A DNA stretch of 64,000 nt, from assembly GCA_032358165.1 (NCBI GenBank), contig JAALGY010000028.1:620001-684000 (forward strand), written 5' to 3'. The notes under the pieces are model-generated. The model ran no database searches. It worked only from the letters and a program-made list of their open reading frames with translations, and was not told where the DNA came from. The DNA comes from Diplosphaera chodatii. Its lineage: Eukaryota; Chlorophyta; Trebouxiophyceae; Prasiolales; Stichococcaceae. The position numbers and the translations under genes were made by a program. Positions 10,890 through 22,175 of the stretch are shown in pieces (position 1 is the first letter of the stretch; the number at the start of each line of letters is the position of its first letter).

Positions 10890-13800
10890 TCAGCCAAACT
10901 GCTCAAAGTTGCTGGGGCCGCGGCGGCCTCGGGGCTTGCCCCCGCCCCGGCCCCCGCCCCGACCTCCGCCCCAGCTGCCGCCCCTGCCTCTGCCACCTCC
11001 TCTGCCACCTCCCCCGCCACCACCGCCGCCACCTGTTGGACACACCACACAGCCATCAGGTGGTCCAGCTGTGCAAGCATGCCAGCGCTTGACTTCTCCC
11101 AGCAATGACTCCGACGACATAGCACAGCATACACACAGTACATAGTACAAGGTTTGGACGCCTCACCCTGCTGGTAGCGCGCTTGCCCAGTGTAGCGTGT
11201 GCCTGGGATCGGCTTTGGATACGACTCTGCATGTGCCTGTTCATGAGGAGGGTTGTTTGTCAGGGCAAGCCCTTCGATGCACAGATGTCTCAACACACCA
11301 TGCATTAGCTGCTGATACGAGACACACCTGGGCAGCCACGTCAGGCGGCATCTTCCAGGGCTCGTGGATGTAAGACTGCGGCACATTGGCCAGCTCCGGA
11401 ATCCATTTGCGGATGTACTCTCCCTCTAGATCGTAGTCCTTCGACTGCATACGAAGGCACCAGCCCAGTCTCCAGCAGAGATCGACGATGGTGGAGATCG
11501 AAGCAGATGGCAGATGTGCAACACTGCAGGCAATTGAGACGGTGTACCTGCTTTGTGATGTTGAACGCATTGATGCGTCCACCGGTCATCCCTGCATGAC
11601 GACACAACATTGAGTCAGCCGAAAGCACAAGTGCACACATTGAGTCGACCAGTGCCGACTCACATACACACAACTGCGGCAAGACGCACAGGTCGCACAC
11701 CTGCAGCCGCGACCCAGTTGCCCCAGTTGGAGTGCACATCATAGTCCAGCAGGCAGGACTCGAACCAGTCGGCGCCTTGCCGCCAGTCCTCCTCCAGGTC
11801 GAGCGCCAGGTAGCTGGCCACGTTCTGCCGCCCCCGGTTCGACATCCACCCTGAAGCACAGTGGACACCTCAGCCATCCTGACCTGGTGCCCCTGCGTTC
11901 TGTGATACCCTCAATGGACTTGACGTGCTGTCACTTTGATTGCAATCAAGTGCCTATCAGGATGCAGCAGAACACCTGTCACCTGTCTCCTTCAACTCCC
12001 GCATGTTGGCATCCACGAGCGGCAGCCCTGTGGTGCCATCCTTCCACCTTTGGAACGCCTGTGGGGCACACGACACTATAAGCCCACTGTGCACAGAACG
12101 CCTACAGCTGGGGAGCGCCACTGCTGTGACTAAGCCTGTTGCTGTGCTCATGTAGGTTGCACAGTCCCAGAAGCAGCAAGGAAAGGCCGCTGACGCAGGG
12201 GTGCCTGCCTGGGCGTTGTCGCGCCACTCCACATCGCGACCCTTGGTGCCGTACTCCATAAATATACCGTTCCCGTGCTTCATGGCAAAGAATTTGTAGT
12301 AGTCGCGCCAAGTCAGCTCGAACTGCACCTGCACAAAGGAACCACTGCCACTGTCACAGAAGCGCAAGGAGCACCGGATAAAAGCACTCCCAGATGCATT
12401 GCCAATGCAGTTCTTGCATTGTTTGAAGGCGGTTACCCAATAAGTCGACTTGTTGGCTGTGCGCTGCGCCTCGTACTTCTTCAGCTCGTGGTAGATCCTC
12501 CGCGACGACAGGCATCCGTTTGCCAGGGCAGGTGAGAACTTTGTCGAGTCATCCCCTGCTGTCATGCCTACAGCACAACACGGTATCAACAACAGAGTAC
12601 CCGTTCCTATTGTGCGACGATGCGATAGCTGGGTACGTATGCGACAATGCCCACGCGGGGTAGCCGCACACCGTTGCGGGTGTTGAAGTAGTCTGCCACG
12701 GCGTCAGAGCCCCACAGGTAGTGCTGCAGCCGCTTCAGAGCCTCTGCCTCGCCGCCCTTGAAGTCGAACGTGCGCTGCAGAATCGACGAGCCAGCAGTCA
12801 GCACTCATTCTGCTCTGGCTGCCAAGCCATGTCCCGAACAGTGGCTACCTTGACATCCAGCCATCACTATATATTTCAAACCCATAGCTTCGGCAGCGAC
12901 TCAAAATGCAACAGACATGACAGTACCTGTGGAGGATGAGCTGTCTGCAGCTTAGGTGCGTCCTCGGGCACCACAGCATTCAAATCCTCGACTGACTGGG
13001 GGTCGAACGCTGCCGCCAGCCGTGGCAGGCCATCCTTTGGCAGCGGCAGGTCGCCGTTGCCAGGCGTCGGCAGCATTTGTCGGACCTGCCGGACACACAG
13101 ATGCTTTCGTACTAGGTGTTGTCAAGATGCACCATGCCGCCCATGCATAGTGGCGTGCGACGCAGAGCAGTGCATTTCCTCACCTCTGTCCGTCCCTCCA
13201 CTTTGTTTTTAAAGGGCGTGAACACATCCCTGCACAGTGTGCACCATGCACACATCGTATGCTTGCTGCAGTGGGGTCTAGCACCACGAGTCCAGGGGAT
13301 GTACATAAGCACATGTAGGAGGCTCCGGGACAGCGTCAAGGGTGGGATGCGAAGGAACATACGGTGTATCCGAGATGTTGAAGGTGATGTCGTCCCTATG
13401 GTACAATGTCAGCCCCCAGAAATACTCCAGCTTGCTGTCCACTGCAGCAAGTTTCCGCTTCACCTGCACCAAATCAGCCGCCGCCCAGCTGGGTTCTGCT
13501 GCTGTCAACTGCACGCTCACGATGGTATGCGACCTGAGTACTTCCTGGCAGCCTATCTTGCAGCTCACGATCCCAGGCCTCAAGTCACAGCACCTCCACT
13601 GCTGAGCAATGAGTTGCTCAGATGCAACTCGTTTGCAGATGATGCTTACCTTGGCATCCACACGCAGCTCCTCGCTCGTCACCTCCTCTTGGCAGAGCAC
13701 CGCCGTGCTACCAGTCCCGACCAGCTCTGCAGGGACGACAGAGGGTTCTTTGCACCCCGATCTCCTGCTGGCTCCAGCGGGCACAAGCACAGGCCCACCA

Positions 13801-14409
13801 CTGTCCAGCTGGTTGCACAATTGCGCTGACCTGCAAGCACATCCTCTGGCCTGCCATTGCAGATGAGCAAGTCGCTGCCGATAGTCTGCAGCGCCCCTCG
13901 AAGCGCACGAACCTGCAGTGGCAAAACATATGCAGCATGCATGCAGAGCTGAACCAGCGATTGTCACAGCCATGCAGCATGTGCAAGATGTGCAGGCGAC
14001 TCTCAGTGCCTTGGGGATATCCTGCATGTCTGAGAAGGATCAGCAAGGGAGCGCGTCTCACCGACTCTAGGCGAAACTGAGCACCGTGGGGACCACATTT
14101 CGAGTGGCCCCACGGCGTCTCAATGAACTGCCGTGGGTCGAAGCAGTACACTGGCACAACCTGCAGCCAGTCCGGATCGCTTGTGACTCATTGCAACCTC
14201 AGGCTGCTGCTATCCATACGCTGTGTTTGCAGTCTTGCATCAATGCTCTGGAATGATACCAGCGCCAGCAGCACCTCATCGATCTGTCCTGATTTGGCAC
14301 GCCGTGCAGCCTCAGCCACAATGCCGTTGTCATGCAACCGCAGATCGTTTCGGAACCAAAGCACCGCGCGACCGCCGTTGCCACCCTTTGCAGCGCCATT
14401 GGCTGCCAT
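10890..14409 (-). CDS. CRY-DASH: Cryptochrome-DASH / photolyase family protein, copy 1, with RGG tail
   Basis: About 16 exons from ATG 14409 ([20 protein letters not shown]) to TGA 10892-10890. Checked exons include 14409-14275, 14160-14062, 13912-13831, 13726-13650 and 13463-13363. The N-terminal photolyase domain has [12 protein letters not shown] and [12 protein letters not shown]. The FAD-binding half has [71 protein letters not shown], the DASH signature [37 protein letters not shown] and [13 protein letters not shown] proteins repair UV lesions in single-stranded or loop DNA and bind FAD plus an antenna pigment. In plants they sit in chloroplast and mitochondria; no clear transit peptide is seen here. 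The last exon (about 11034-10890) encodes a Gly/Arg-rich RGG tail ending SNFEQFG, resembling Gly/Arg-rich ends of some plant and fungal DASH proteins. The paralogue is at 22176-25047. Confidence 0.92.
10939..10972 (-). repeat. C-rich run (G-rich in mRNA) with G-quadruplex potential in CRY-DASH 1 tail
   Basis: The plus strand carries runs of four to five C separated by one to eight bases. The coding (minus) strand and mRNA therefore carry five G-runs in about 34 bases, matching the usual G4 pattern. The run encodes part of the RGG tail (Gly and Arg codons GGN/CGN), so it may simply reflect codon choice. Confidence 0.6.
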
Positions 14410-15099
14410 AACGGCGCTGCAGCTGCTGAAACGTACCCTCCGCTGTTTCTGGGCTGGACCGAGCTTTATCTGCGTGCAAGATGGTCATTACTCATCATGC
14501 TTGGGTTGCAGCTTGATACAAAGTATTCATGATGGGTATCGGTGCAAAGTTCATGTATGCACACGCGGTACCGTGCAGACTGATGGCAGTTACTGCACAG
14601 CTATGATGCAGCCATACTCACAGTGGCAAGACGAATCTGTTTGTAATGCGAGCTGATGGCAAATGAGCCGCGTCCTATCCTGAACGTCGCCAGTTTGGCT
14701 AGAAAATGTCAACTGATGCGCAGGAACTGATCACGACAATTGCTGCTTGTGTGATGCTGCACCCAAGCTCCATCCTCAGCAAATGGCAATGACAGCCATT
14801 GGGTGATGAAATCGCGATCGCTCATGCGCATGCGAGCCGGCAGCAAGTCTGCATCGTGTCTGACAGCCACAGTGACCACGTGGACATCAGCGCACAAGCA
14901 GGTTCCGGGCCGGTACAAATGGACTGCTGACTGAGCTGACATCACACCTGCTGACATCAGGAGCAAGCGTTCCGACTGATGGTGATTAGCACTGATCCAG
15001 AGGAAACAGAAGCCCCAAGTAAGACTGTTCATCACTGGATACGGTAGTGTGCTTGCTTGCGCACAGAACAACAGCAAAGTCCCTGCTGACCGATCTGAT
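14410..15099. other. Intergenic, upstream of CRY-DASH 1 and downstream of GPHR
   Basis: About 690 bases between the GPHR stop (15100) and the CRY-DASH 1 start (14409), both on the minus strand. It should hold the CRY-DASH 1 promoter and the GPHR 3' UTR. A 122-codon minus-strand open frame at 14709-15077 has no recognisable similarity and ordinary random composition. I see no other element. Confidence 0.4.
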
Positions 15100-18000
15100 T
15101 CATGCTTTCGTATGGTGCGCTGCGTACAGCGGCAGGTCAGGCGGCCCCTCGTCTAATGAATGTTGGTACTTCCTGCAGTGTGCAGAAACATCATCAGCAT
15201 GGTGCTGCTCCTGATAAGCAGGGGCGTTAGCAGGTGCTCACGAGTCAGGCTGCAGCCCAAGACCAACACCAATGCAAGATGCAAACAGATGCTGTGCACT
15301 CCAATTGCGTCACTGGCAAGCTGCAGGCTGCAGGCATACCCGTACAGCAGGAGCAGCGTGAGGGCCACGCTGGCTAGGAAGAGGGAGTTGAACCACCGGT
15401 GAAAGAATTCGAATTTCAGCTCCCCGCCCAGTACCTCCGTGATCACGGACCTGCCAGCAGGAAGAGGCTTTCAGTCCAGGCGGCATCGGACAGTACTAGG
15501 CTGTTTGGACCGGTTCTCCAGGCATCTCATGGTGATGCAGGCTTGAGTGCCCCGAAGACAACCAGCAGGATTGAACTTGGCAAAGATGATATGCTGTTGA
15601 GGTCATGTACGGCAACAGTCAAGCACCTATATCGCAGCGGCAGCTGCTTGCGAATCAGCAGCAGGCTGGAGATGGCGTACAGGCCCATCAGCTCGGTCAG
15701 CAGCAGCACCAACGTCGTCGAGTTGCTGCCGCCTGCAATCGCTGAGAACGCCCGCCGCATGTCCCGCAGGAACCCCCGCATGCTGCTGGCACTGATGAAG
15801 CCGATGAACGCCAGCGTCAAATACTGCAGAAGGAAGATCACAGTACATCAGTCACGGACTTCGGTTGGACGTGATCCTGCATGAACGTGCTCTCCATGGA
15901 ACATGGGCACACCAACCCTGCAGCACTTCGAGTTCAAGCTTGCTCTATGACATGTGGAGTCAGCCCCTGGTTCCATCGCAAAACGGCTAGTCAAAGTCTT
16001 CAGATAGCTGAATGAGGCTAGATCGAGCTATGCATTGCAGCAGTCGCTGTGTTGAATTGCACAGCGACCCTGAAGTGCAATTTGTGTTGAGGTGATGGCC
16101 AAAGACAGCTTCGGCGTTTCAGCCGTGCACAGTGCCCTGCCCTTTACAGTTGATACATTTGCTTGGAACGATGTCGAAAAGCCGCAGTTCGTCACGCACG
16201 CACATAAGGACCACGCTGTGGACATCGAGAAGTATGCAGCCGATCTGTGGTGCACCGCTGTCACCAAGGAGCTGCTTTTGATCCGCTATCCGTGTCTCGC
16301 GCGGGCCAGGACCACGTTTCACATGTTAAATATGCCCGACCCCCAAGATCGAGAGTTCAGGGAAGCCCTGGAGGATCATGAGGCCCAGCAGGTGAGCGGC
16401 GAGTCTGCACCCGCAAGCTGGCACAAAGGCACCGATCCACAGCACACGCAGCTCTGTACATGTTGTCAAGTGCTGCTGTAGGTGACAACATCCAGCGGCG
16501 AGACATTCAACGTGATGGCCATCCCGTCACAGCACTGCGACGGCGCAGCCATGCTGTTCTTCGAGGTATGTGGAGCCTCGGCAAGTTGCCAACCCACAAA
16601 TAGATCGCGAAGCTCACACCAGTGGCCAGGCCTTGGATATATTCTCTGGTGTTGCTGCGCAAGTGCGCATTGAGCAGTAGTCAAGAGCCTCTACACCCAT
16701 GCGCAGGGCGCCTTTGGCCGGATCCTGCACACGGGCGACGCTCGCTTAGATGAGCGCTACCTGGCGCTGCTGCCGGCGCCAGCACGTGCGCCGGACCTGC
16801 TGTATCTAGACTGTACTTTTGGGGAGGCGCAGCTGGTGCGCCATCCTGCTGCACTGCGTCCTGGCAAGACTGCCTTGGCCAAGGGCACCACCGCAGCGCA
16901 CAGCCCGGCAGTGCCTGACGGCGAGACACCAGGCACTGTGAGGCTGGCATCCGCTGCAGGACTTCCCATCGCGCAGCGAGGCCCTGCGGCAGGTGGAGGC
17001 CCTCATCCAGCAGCACGGTGCCGGCTGCCGCGTGTACATCAGGTGGCCAATCACAGCATCCGGTTGCCACATCGCCTACTGTGTGCTGAGCAACCGGCCC
17101 TCGTGCGACCGTCACGACTTGCTGTGTGCCGCTAAACGTGCTGAGGTGCTTGCATGCCTCATGACCGCAGTGCCGAGACGCTGGGGTGTGAGGCGGTGCT
17201 GCGCCACATCAGCGACCGCTTCAGCGGTGCCAAGATGTATCTGGAGCCTGCGAGCGGCACCTCCTTTGCCTGGCTTGGGCCCGGCAAGCAGGTGCGGCTT
17301 GACGAATCCGCTGCAAGGAGTCAGGTGCGGCACTTGCAGCATGCACTGCACTGCACCGGAGCACTGGGTGACACACAGGCAGTGCCTGCTGCAGGCGGAG
17401 CGAGTCAAGGAACTAGACCTGCTGTGCCCAGGACTACGCACAGCTGACCCCACAGCCACACGGTGAGTAGCAGATCCAAGCTGCAGATGCTGCACGGTGC
17501 AAATTGCACGCACGAGCAGCATGAAGCAACGAGCTGCTGCTGCTGCACACTAATGCATAGACGTTGTGCCTGCCATACTTCTACAGGTTCCACATCTGTG
17601 GCAGCCGCGAGCTGCAGAACCATGTAGCAAAAGCCCGCAAGGCTGCCAGGCACAGAGGTATGTACATATTGCACAGTGCCCTTCTACAGCTAGCTTTAAG
17701 GAAGGACTGTGAGCTTTGCTACGCTGATCTTGGCATTGTCTGCATCGACTGCTGCTTCCACTACCTACTCAGGTCAACCAGAGCCGCTGTTCCTCCGCCC
17801 CAGCACCCAGAAGTGGGTGATGACAGCAGCTGAGGAGGTGGAGCTGACAGGAAAGAGCAGCAAGGGCGGCAAACGCACCACCTGCTTGCGCACACCCACG
17901 GCACCCTTCATGGTGGGAAGATATTTATTGCTATGTGAGATGACCAGATGACAACTACAAGTCTAAAGTGCTGGCCCTGTACACCTCTCCAACCGGAGCC

Positions 18001-21000
18001 TTGCTGCACTATAGGAGAACGGGGTGTGGTATGTCCTGTGGAGCATGCACGGCTCGCAAAGCGAGCTGCGGCACGCCCTCCTGGACATCGGGCCATGTGC
18101 GGTGCAGCCCATCTGTGGCAAAATGGCTGGGCCTCTCGCACAGCTGGCAGACAGCGGCAGCCTGGCAGCTGCCGAGGCGCGACTGGACGCCTACGCAACA
18201 CAGGCAGCAGCCCAGCGTGCAGCCCAGGCAGCCGCTGCAGACGCAGCCGTGGCAGCCGCAGCAGTGTCCGCAGCATTACAGACACACAGCCCTGCATCTG
18301 GTGAGGTCATCATGACCAGATGCAGTGGAGGTGCACAGCAGCAGCAGCATCCTGCACAGGGGCAGGCTGCCCCAGAGCGGGTGGCAGACCGTGTGCCACA
18401 GCATGCTGAGCCCTTGCAGGCAGGAGCCAGAGGCAACAACCAGAGGGCTGAGCCGCCGGCAGCGCATGCTTCAGCTGCAGCGTGCCTGGCAACTGCAGCT
18501 CCCAGCGTCCTGACACCAGCATTCAGACATGATCCGCCACACGGGGGCAGCCCGCTGCTGCAGACGGCAGCCCAGCGCAGCGTCATCAGCATGCAATCTG
18601 ATTGTAGGCGGTTCTGCAGCGACGAGCACAGAGAAGATGGCGGTACAGCGCATGTGCCGAGTTGGGCAGCGCCACCCTGCCCTTCTTCTGGGCCGGCAAC
18701 ACGAGCCAGCGAAGCAGCAGCAGGCAAGGAGAATGCCAGGCCGAGCCCACAAAGGAAGCGGTCAGCGGCTGCAGCAGACTGCGCTGCTGTGCCATGCCCC
18801 ATGCGCCGGGCATCGATGGTGTGTACTGCCCACGGCAGCCACAGTGAGCCTGCAGTGCTGTTGTGGCGGGAACCGGCTGTCAATGCGCTCGATTCTACCA
18901 ACATGTCAGATGCCTACATCAACCTGGATTGCCTAGACTAGGTTCAAAACCCTTGAAGGTTTGATATGGTCTGCGAATTATATTTTAAACAAGGTTGGGA
19001 TGCACCAGAAGTACTTTTTGTCGGTTTTTCGAGCTCGCACCTGTGACACGAGGGGCACGTTCAGCGCAATTGCGCCGCCGCTGAAGTAGCGCAGCGCAAA
19101 GCCCAGCCCCTGGCTGACGGGGTCCGTGGTGAAGTCCTCCCCAAAGATCAGCGCACGCACGCACGCGTACATCCTGCACATCAGCAATGGCACTCACTTC
19201 TCGTCGCGTCGCCACTTGTCCCCTCCACGCCGCAAGAAATCGACACGTTCTTGGCATGTAGCTCAGCGCATGTGTGAATGACAATCTGCCTCTCACAATG
19301 TTCAACTCTGTTTGTAGTTCATGATGTTGCTGGTGAAGGGGCTCACTTGTACAGGCAGTACGCGGACAGCATGTAGCCCATGAGGTTCTTTGCGTGGCCC
19401 GCCAGCGTGCGGGACTCCAGAGCGCGTTCCCGCTCCTTCTTGAGCTCCAGCACCTCCAGGTACAGCGCCTTGCCCAGCGCCTCCAGCGACTTGACCTGCG
19501 CCGTTGACCGACACTGCCGCTAAGTTAGCTTAGAAAGTTCTCAAACTGAAGCTGTGCTCTGGTCCAGCATCAGACGAGCAGCATCTGGACACCTGACCAG
19601 CGGCGACCACCGTGACACGCCACTGCAGCAGCCACCCCTCACTTGGTGGAGACCACTTTGCACACCTCAGCTGTGAGGGCCGCCAGCGTGTCGGCTGCAG
19701 ACCGCTGCGCAGGGCGCGTGACGGAAGCCACCAGCGAGCGCAGGAAGCCGCGGCTGGACGCCGGCCCCGCGGCCCGCTGCGCCTCCAGCTCCCGCGCCGT
19801 CAGGATCATGCGCTTCTTTCTCGACACTGCTGTCTCCATCACCTGGGGACATGGCGCCAGCAGCTGGCTGTGGCGCGTGCACGCTCATACCCCGTGCTAC
19901 TGCTGCTGAAGGCGCCTGCATGTGCAGCAGTTCTGGGTGCGCATGACTGGGGTTACCAAGAAGCCCACCTGCAGCAGCTGCGCCTCCATGGCGGCGATCT
20001 CCAGCTTGTCCACTGGGCGGATGAACAGGGAGATGTACGAGTACGGCATGTTGACCGCGCCGTAGCCCGACAGCACGGCGATGAGCGTCACACCCATCAC
20101 CCCCACCCGGCTGATGGCCTGCAGGGCAGTGCCAGAGCGCAGCATGGCGCGATAGGGTTGACACAAGCATCGGGCACGTGCCTCCAGAAACTTGACGTAG
20201 GCTGCGTCACGCGGACACGCATGTGGAGCACGGAGTGCGAGAGCTCACCTGCTTGAGGCGGAAGAAGCCGTGGTCGGGCGGCGGCACGCCCGGCCAGTAG
20301 ATGCCAATGCGCCAGAAACCATACATGAATGCGCCCAGGAACAGTGCTGCCCCTGCCGCAGCCCGCAGCGCCTGGATCTTGCCTGTATGTACACAGACAG
20401 TATGGCGGGAAAGCCTGTGAAGGGTCCCACAGCCAACAGAGGCCACATTGTGGATCGTTTCAGACCTCAGCATTGCAGCATGCCCTGCTGCTGAGAGGTG
20501 TTTGACAGGCACAGGCGTGCTCACGGGTGTTGGCCAGCGTGCGGTAGCAGTGGTAGTAGGGCAGCACCACCAGCAGCAGCACCAGCATGCCGATCACTGT
20601 CGCCCGCCAGTCCAGCCATCGAGCCCTGCAGTTCGTCAAGATGTTGTGCCATACCGCTGCATCAGCATGAGTTAACGTGAAGTGCGTCAATCAACCAGCT
20701 CATGGTTGGCAGTGTGGCCAGCAGCCTGAGGCCTGATGCGGGCAACTCACCGGACGGAAAGCACATCCAGTATTTCAAACAGCACGAGCTGCAGCAGGTT
20801 GACCGATAGCGCAAACACTGCCGCAAAGAGCACCTGCACACCAACAGCTAGTGCATAAGCTTGCCTGCTACCTGCATTGCCACCCGGTGTCAGCTGGCAC
20901 CCCGTGCACTGCTGCTGCAAGCCGCAGCTGAGCAGTGATGTACCTGCACTATGGGATCCTTCTCCTCATGGTCCCTGTAGAGGCTGTGGTCCAGAAACTG

Positions 21001-21063
21001 CCATCCGGCAATGCCGAGGCCCAGCAGCGATCCCACAATGACCGCTGCATCGGACAGCGTCAT
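15100..21063 (-). CDS. GPHR: Golgi pH regulator / GTG-type multipass membrane protein (GPHR family)
   Basis: Eleven exons with consistent phases add to 1,428 bases (475 residues), close to the family length (about 455-470): 21063-20944, 20833-20751, 20625-20525, 20382-20249, 20118-19969, 19842-19666, 19495-19347, 19173-19041, 15823-15627, 15450-15340 and 15172-15100. Family landmarks are [52 protein letters not shown] followed by [37 protein letters not shown] across the long intron, [24 protein letters not shown] and [18 protein letters not shown]. The protein has about eight or nine membrane segments and a central loop. In animals it is an anion channel needed for Golgi acidification; in Arabidopsis the GTG1/GTG2 homologues were proposed as GPCR-like proteins. 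Intron 8 (about 3.2 kb) encloses a complete opposite-strand nuclease gene. Confidence 0.95.
15824..19040 (-). other. Long GPHR intron 8 that hosts an antisense gene
   Basis: The donor follows Gln in VPLVSQ at 19041 (CAG|GTGCGAG) and the acceptor precedes YLTLAF at 15823 (CTGCAG|TAT), phase 0 on both sides. The joined protein matches GPHR/GTG relatives without a gap. The other introns of this gene are roughly 75-285 bases. The nested ATG lies about 270 bases from the 3' splice site, and the nested stop lies 100 bases from the 5' splice site. Confidence 0.9.
16095..18941 (+). CDS. SNM1: SNM1/Artemis-type metallo-beta-lactamase (beta-CASP) DNA repair nuclease
   Basis: The start is ATG 16095 ([20 protein letters not shown]). 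Exon 1 (16095-16391) carries the metal-binding motif [19 protein letters not shown]. Exon 2 (16482-16565, 28 codons) has [15 protein letters not shown], and the exon from 16707 has [19 protein letters not shown] and [11 protein letters not shown]. The beta-CASP part follows: [19 protein letters not shown] (near 16970), [20 protein letters not shown] (near 17200), [44 protein letters not shown]. The terminal exon from 18015 holds [20 protein letters not shown], equivalent to the HSSYSE motif region of Artemis-like proteins, and then a long Ala/Gln/Pro-rich disordered tail to TAG 18941. Family members are 5' exonucleases or hairpin endonucleases in crosslink and end repair; SNM1A, Apollo and Artemis subtypes cannot be separated here. 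The whole gene lies antisense within a GPHR intron. Confidence 0.88.
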
Positions 21064-22175
21064 CGCAGCGGGGTGCTACTGTGCTGAAGGTCAGTCTCCG
21101 CAGTGGTGGCGAGACTCAAAGCCAGTTCTTTGTGGCTGCTGTCTGCAGGAGTGTCCATGCGGCGGCAATGCTGCGGCTGCGGCAAAGCCCCTGGCGGAGC
21201 TTGCCTGTGCCACTAAGCCTGCCGCGGCCGGAAGCGAGCTTCAACGAAGATTTCAGCTGCCGCAGTAGCCAGACGGCAGCAACCAATAACTGCTGTCCTT
21301 GCCCTGAACTTGGCGCACGCACTGGCGGTATGAGATGTTCAGCCAAGGATGCGACACACTAAGGTCGCTGGACGCCGTGCAGCAAGGCTCGCGTGAGATT
21401 GAAGGTTCGCTGCCTACTCTGCTGAAAGAACAGCAGGTCCCAAGAGTATGTCGCTTGTCAGGTGGTCAGGCTGCTGACTGTCGATGATCGCCACGCGACG
21501 TATGTTGCAAGTATCGAACCGGCTCAGCTGGTCGCAAGCCAGGTCTGCTGAATCACGATGTACGCACCTACGCAAACGTGCGCAACACTGCAAACGTGCA
21601 AAGTGCATCTCCCAAATGATGTACGGGCTCTCAGTGCCGTGCTGATGTTGGGTTGCATGCCATGCAGGTGAAGTGGCTCTCTGGGCCTTCACTCCGCACT
21701 CGCACGACGCCCTCACACGTTGCCTGCTGTCTATCTATACCATCTGCAAGAGGTGCTGGGTCAGCCATTCAAGGCCTTGCAGCTGCTGCGCTGTTGCGCT
21801 GGCTATCGGGGCTGCGTAAGTCATCTGCAGGACGTGGGACCACAGCAGAGCCCCGATGCGTATGTCAAGTGAAAGGTCCTCACCCTACGCATAGGCAAGC
21901 GTTGCTGGTGCAGAAGATCAGGGATTCCCTGCAACCCTCTCCACCGCTGCGCTGAGCTGGCTACGCTGCATTTGCGGGGATGGAGCTGCCGTGTGCGGCT
22001 GCCCAAAGCCTCACCTAGCCATCTCGCCCGTCATGACGTGAGCAGCTGCCCGATGGAATCTGCGATCGCTACGAGCTGATCACTACATGACATTGGGTAG
22101 AGGACGATCTGGTATCTCAGACGCAGTGGTGACATGCAGTGGACACGCCGCACAAGGGTCATCAGGAGCGCAGCG
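21064..22175. promoter_or_regulatory. Divergent intergenic region, GPHR / CRY-DASH 2
   Basis: About 1.1 kb separates the GPHR ATG (minus) from the CRY-DASH 2 ATG (plus), so promoters of both should be here. Short open frames on both strands lack recognisable similarity. I see no TATA box, repeat or RNA gene I could defend. Confidence 0.4.

Noticed and set aside
10937..11033. Telomere-like or satellite repeat
   Set aside because: The C-rich run encodes the RGG tail of CRY-DASH 1 in frame and ends with a normal stop, so it is coding low complexity.
14709..15077. 122-codon minus-strand open frame between GPHR and CRY-DASH 1
   Set aside because: Random-looking sequence in a probable promoter/3' UTR interval.
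15100..15823. Separate small gene encoding a GPHR-like C-terminal fragment
   Set aside because: The fragment begins exactly where the upstream GPHR part stops, in phase and at a splice junction, so one gene with a long intron is the better reading.
16092..16094. GTG as start of the nested nuclease
   Set aside because: The adjacent ATG at 16095 is the normal eukaryotic start.
18191..18904. 237-codon minus-strand open frame over the nuclease tail
   Set aside because: Shadow of the low-complexity tail of the SNM1-type gene, with no start context or splice structure.
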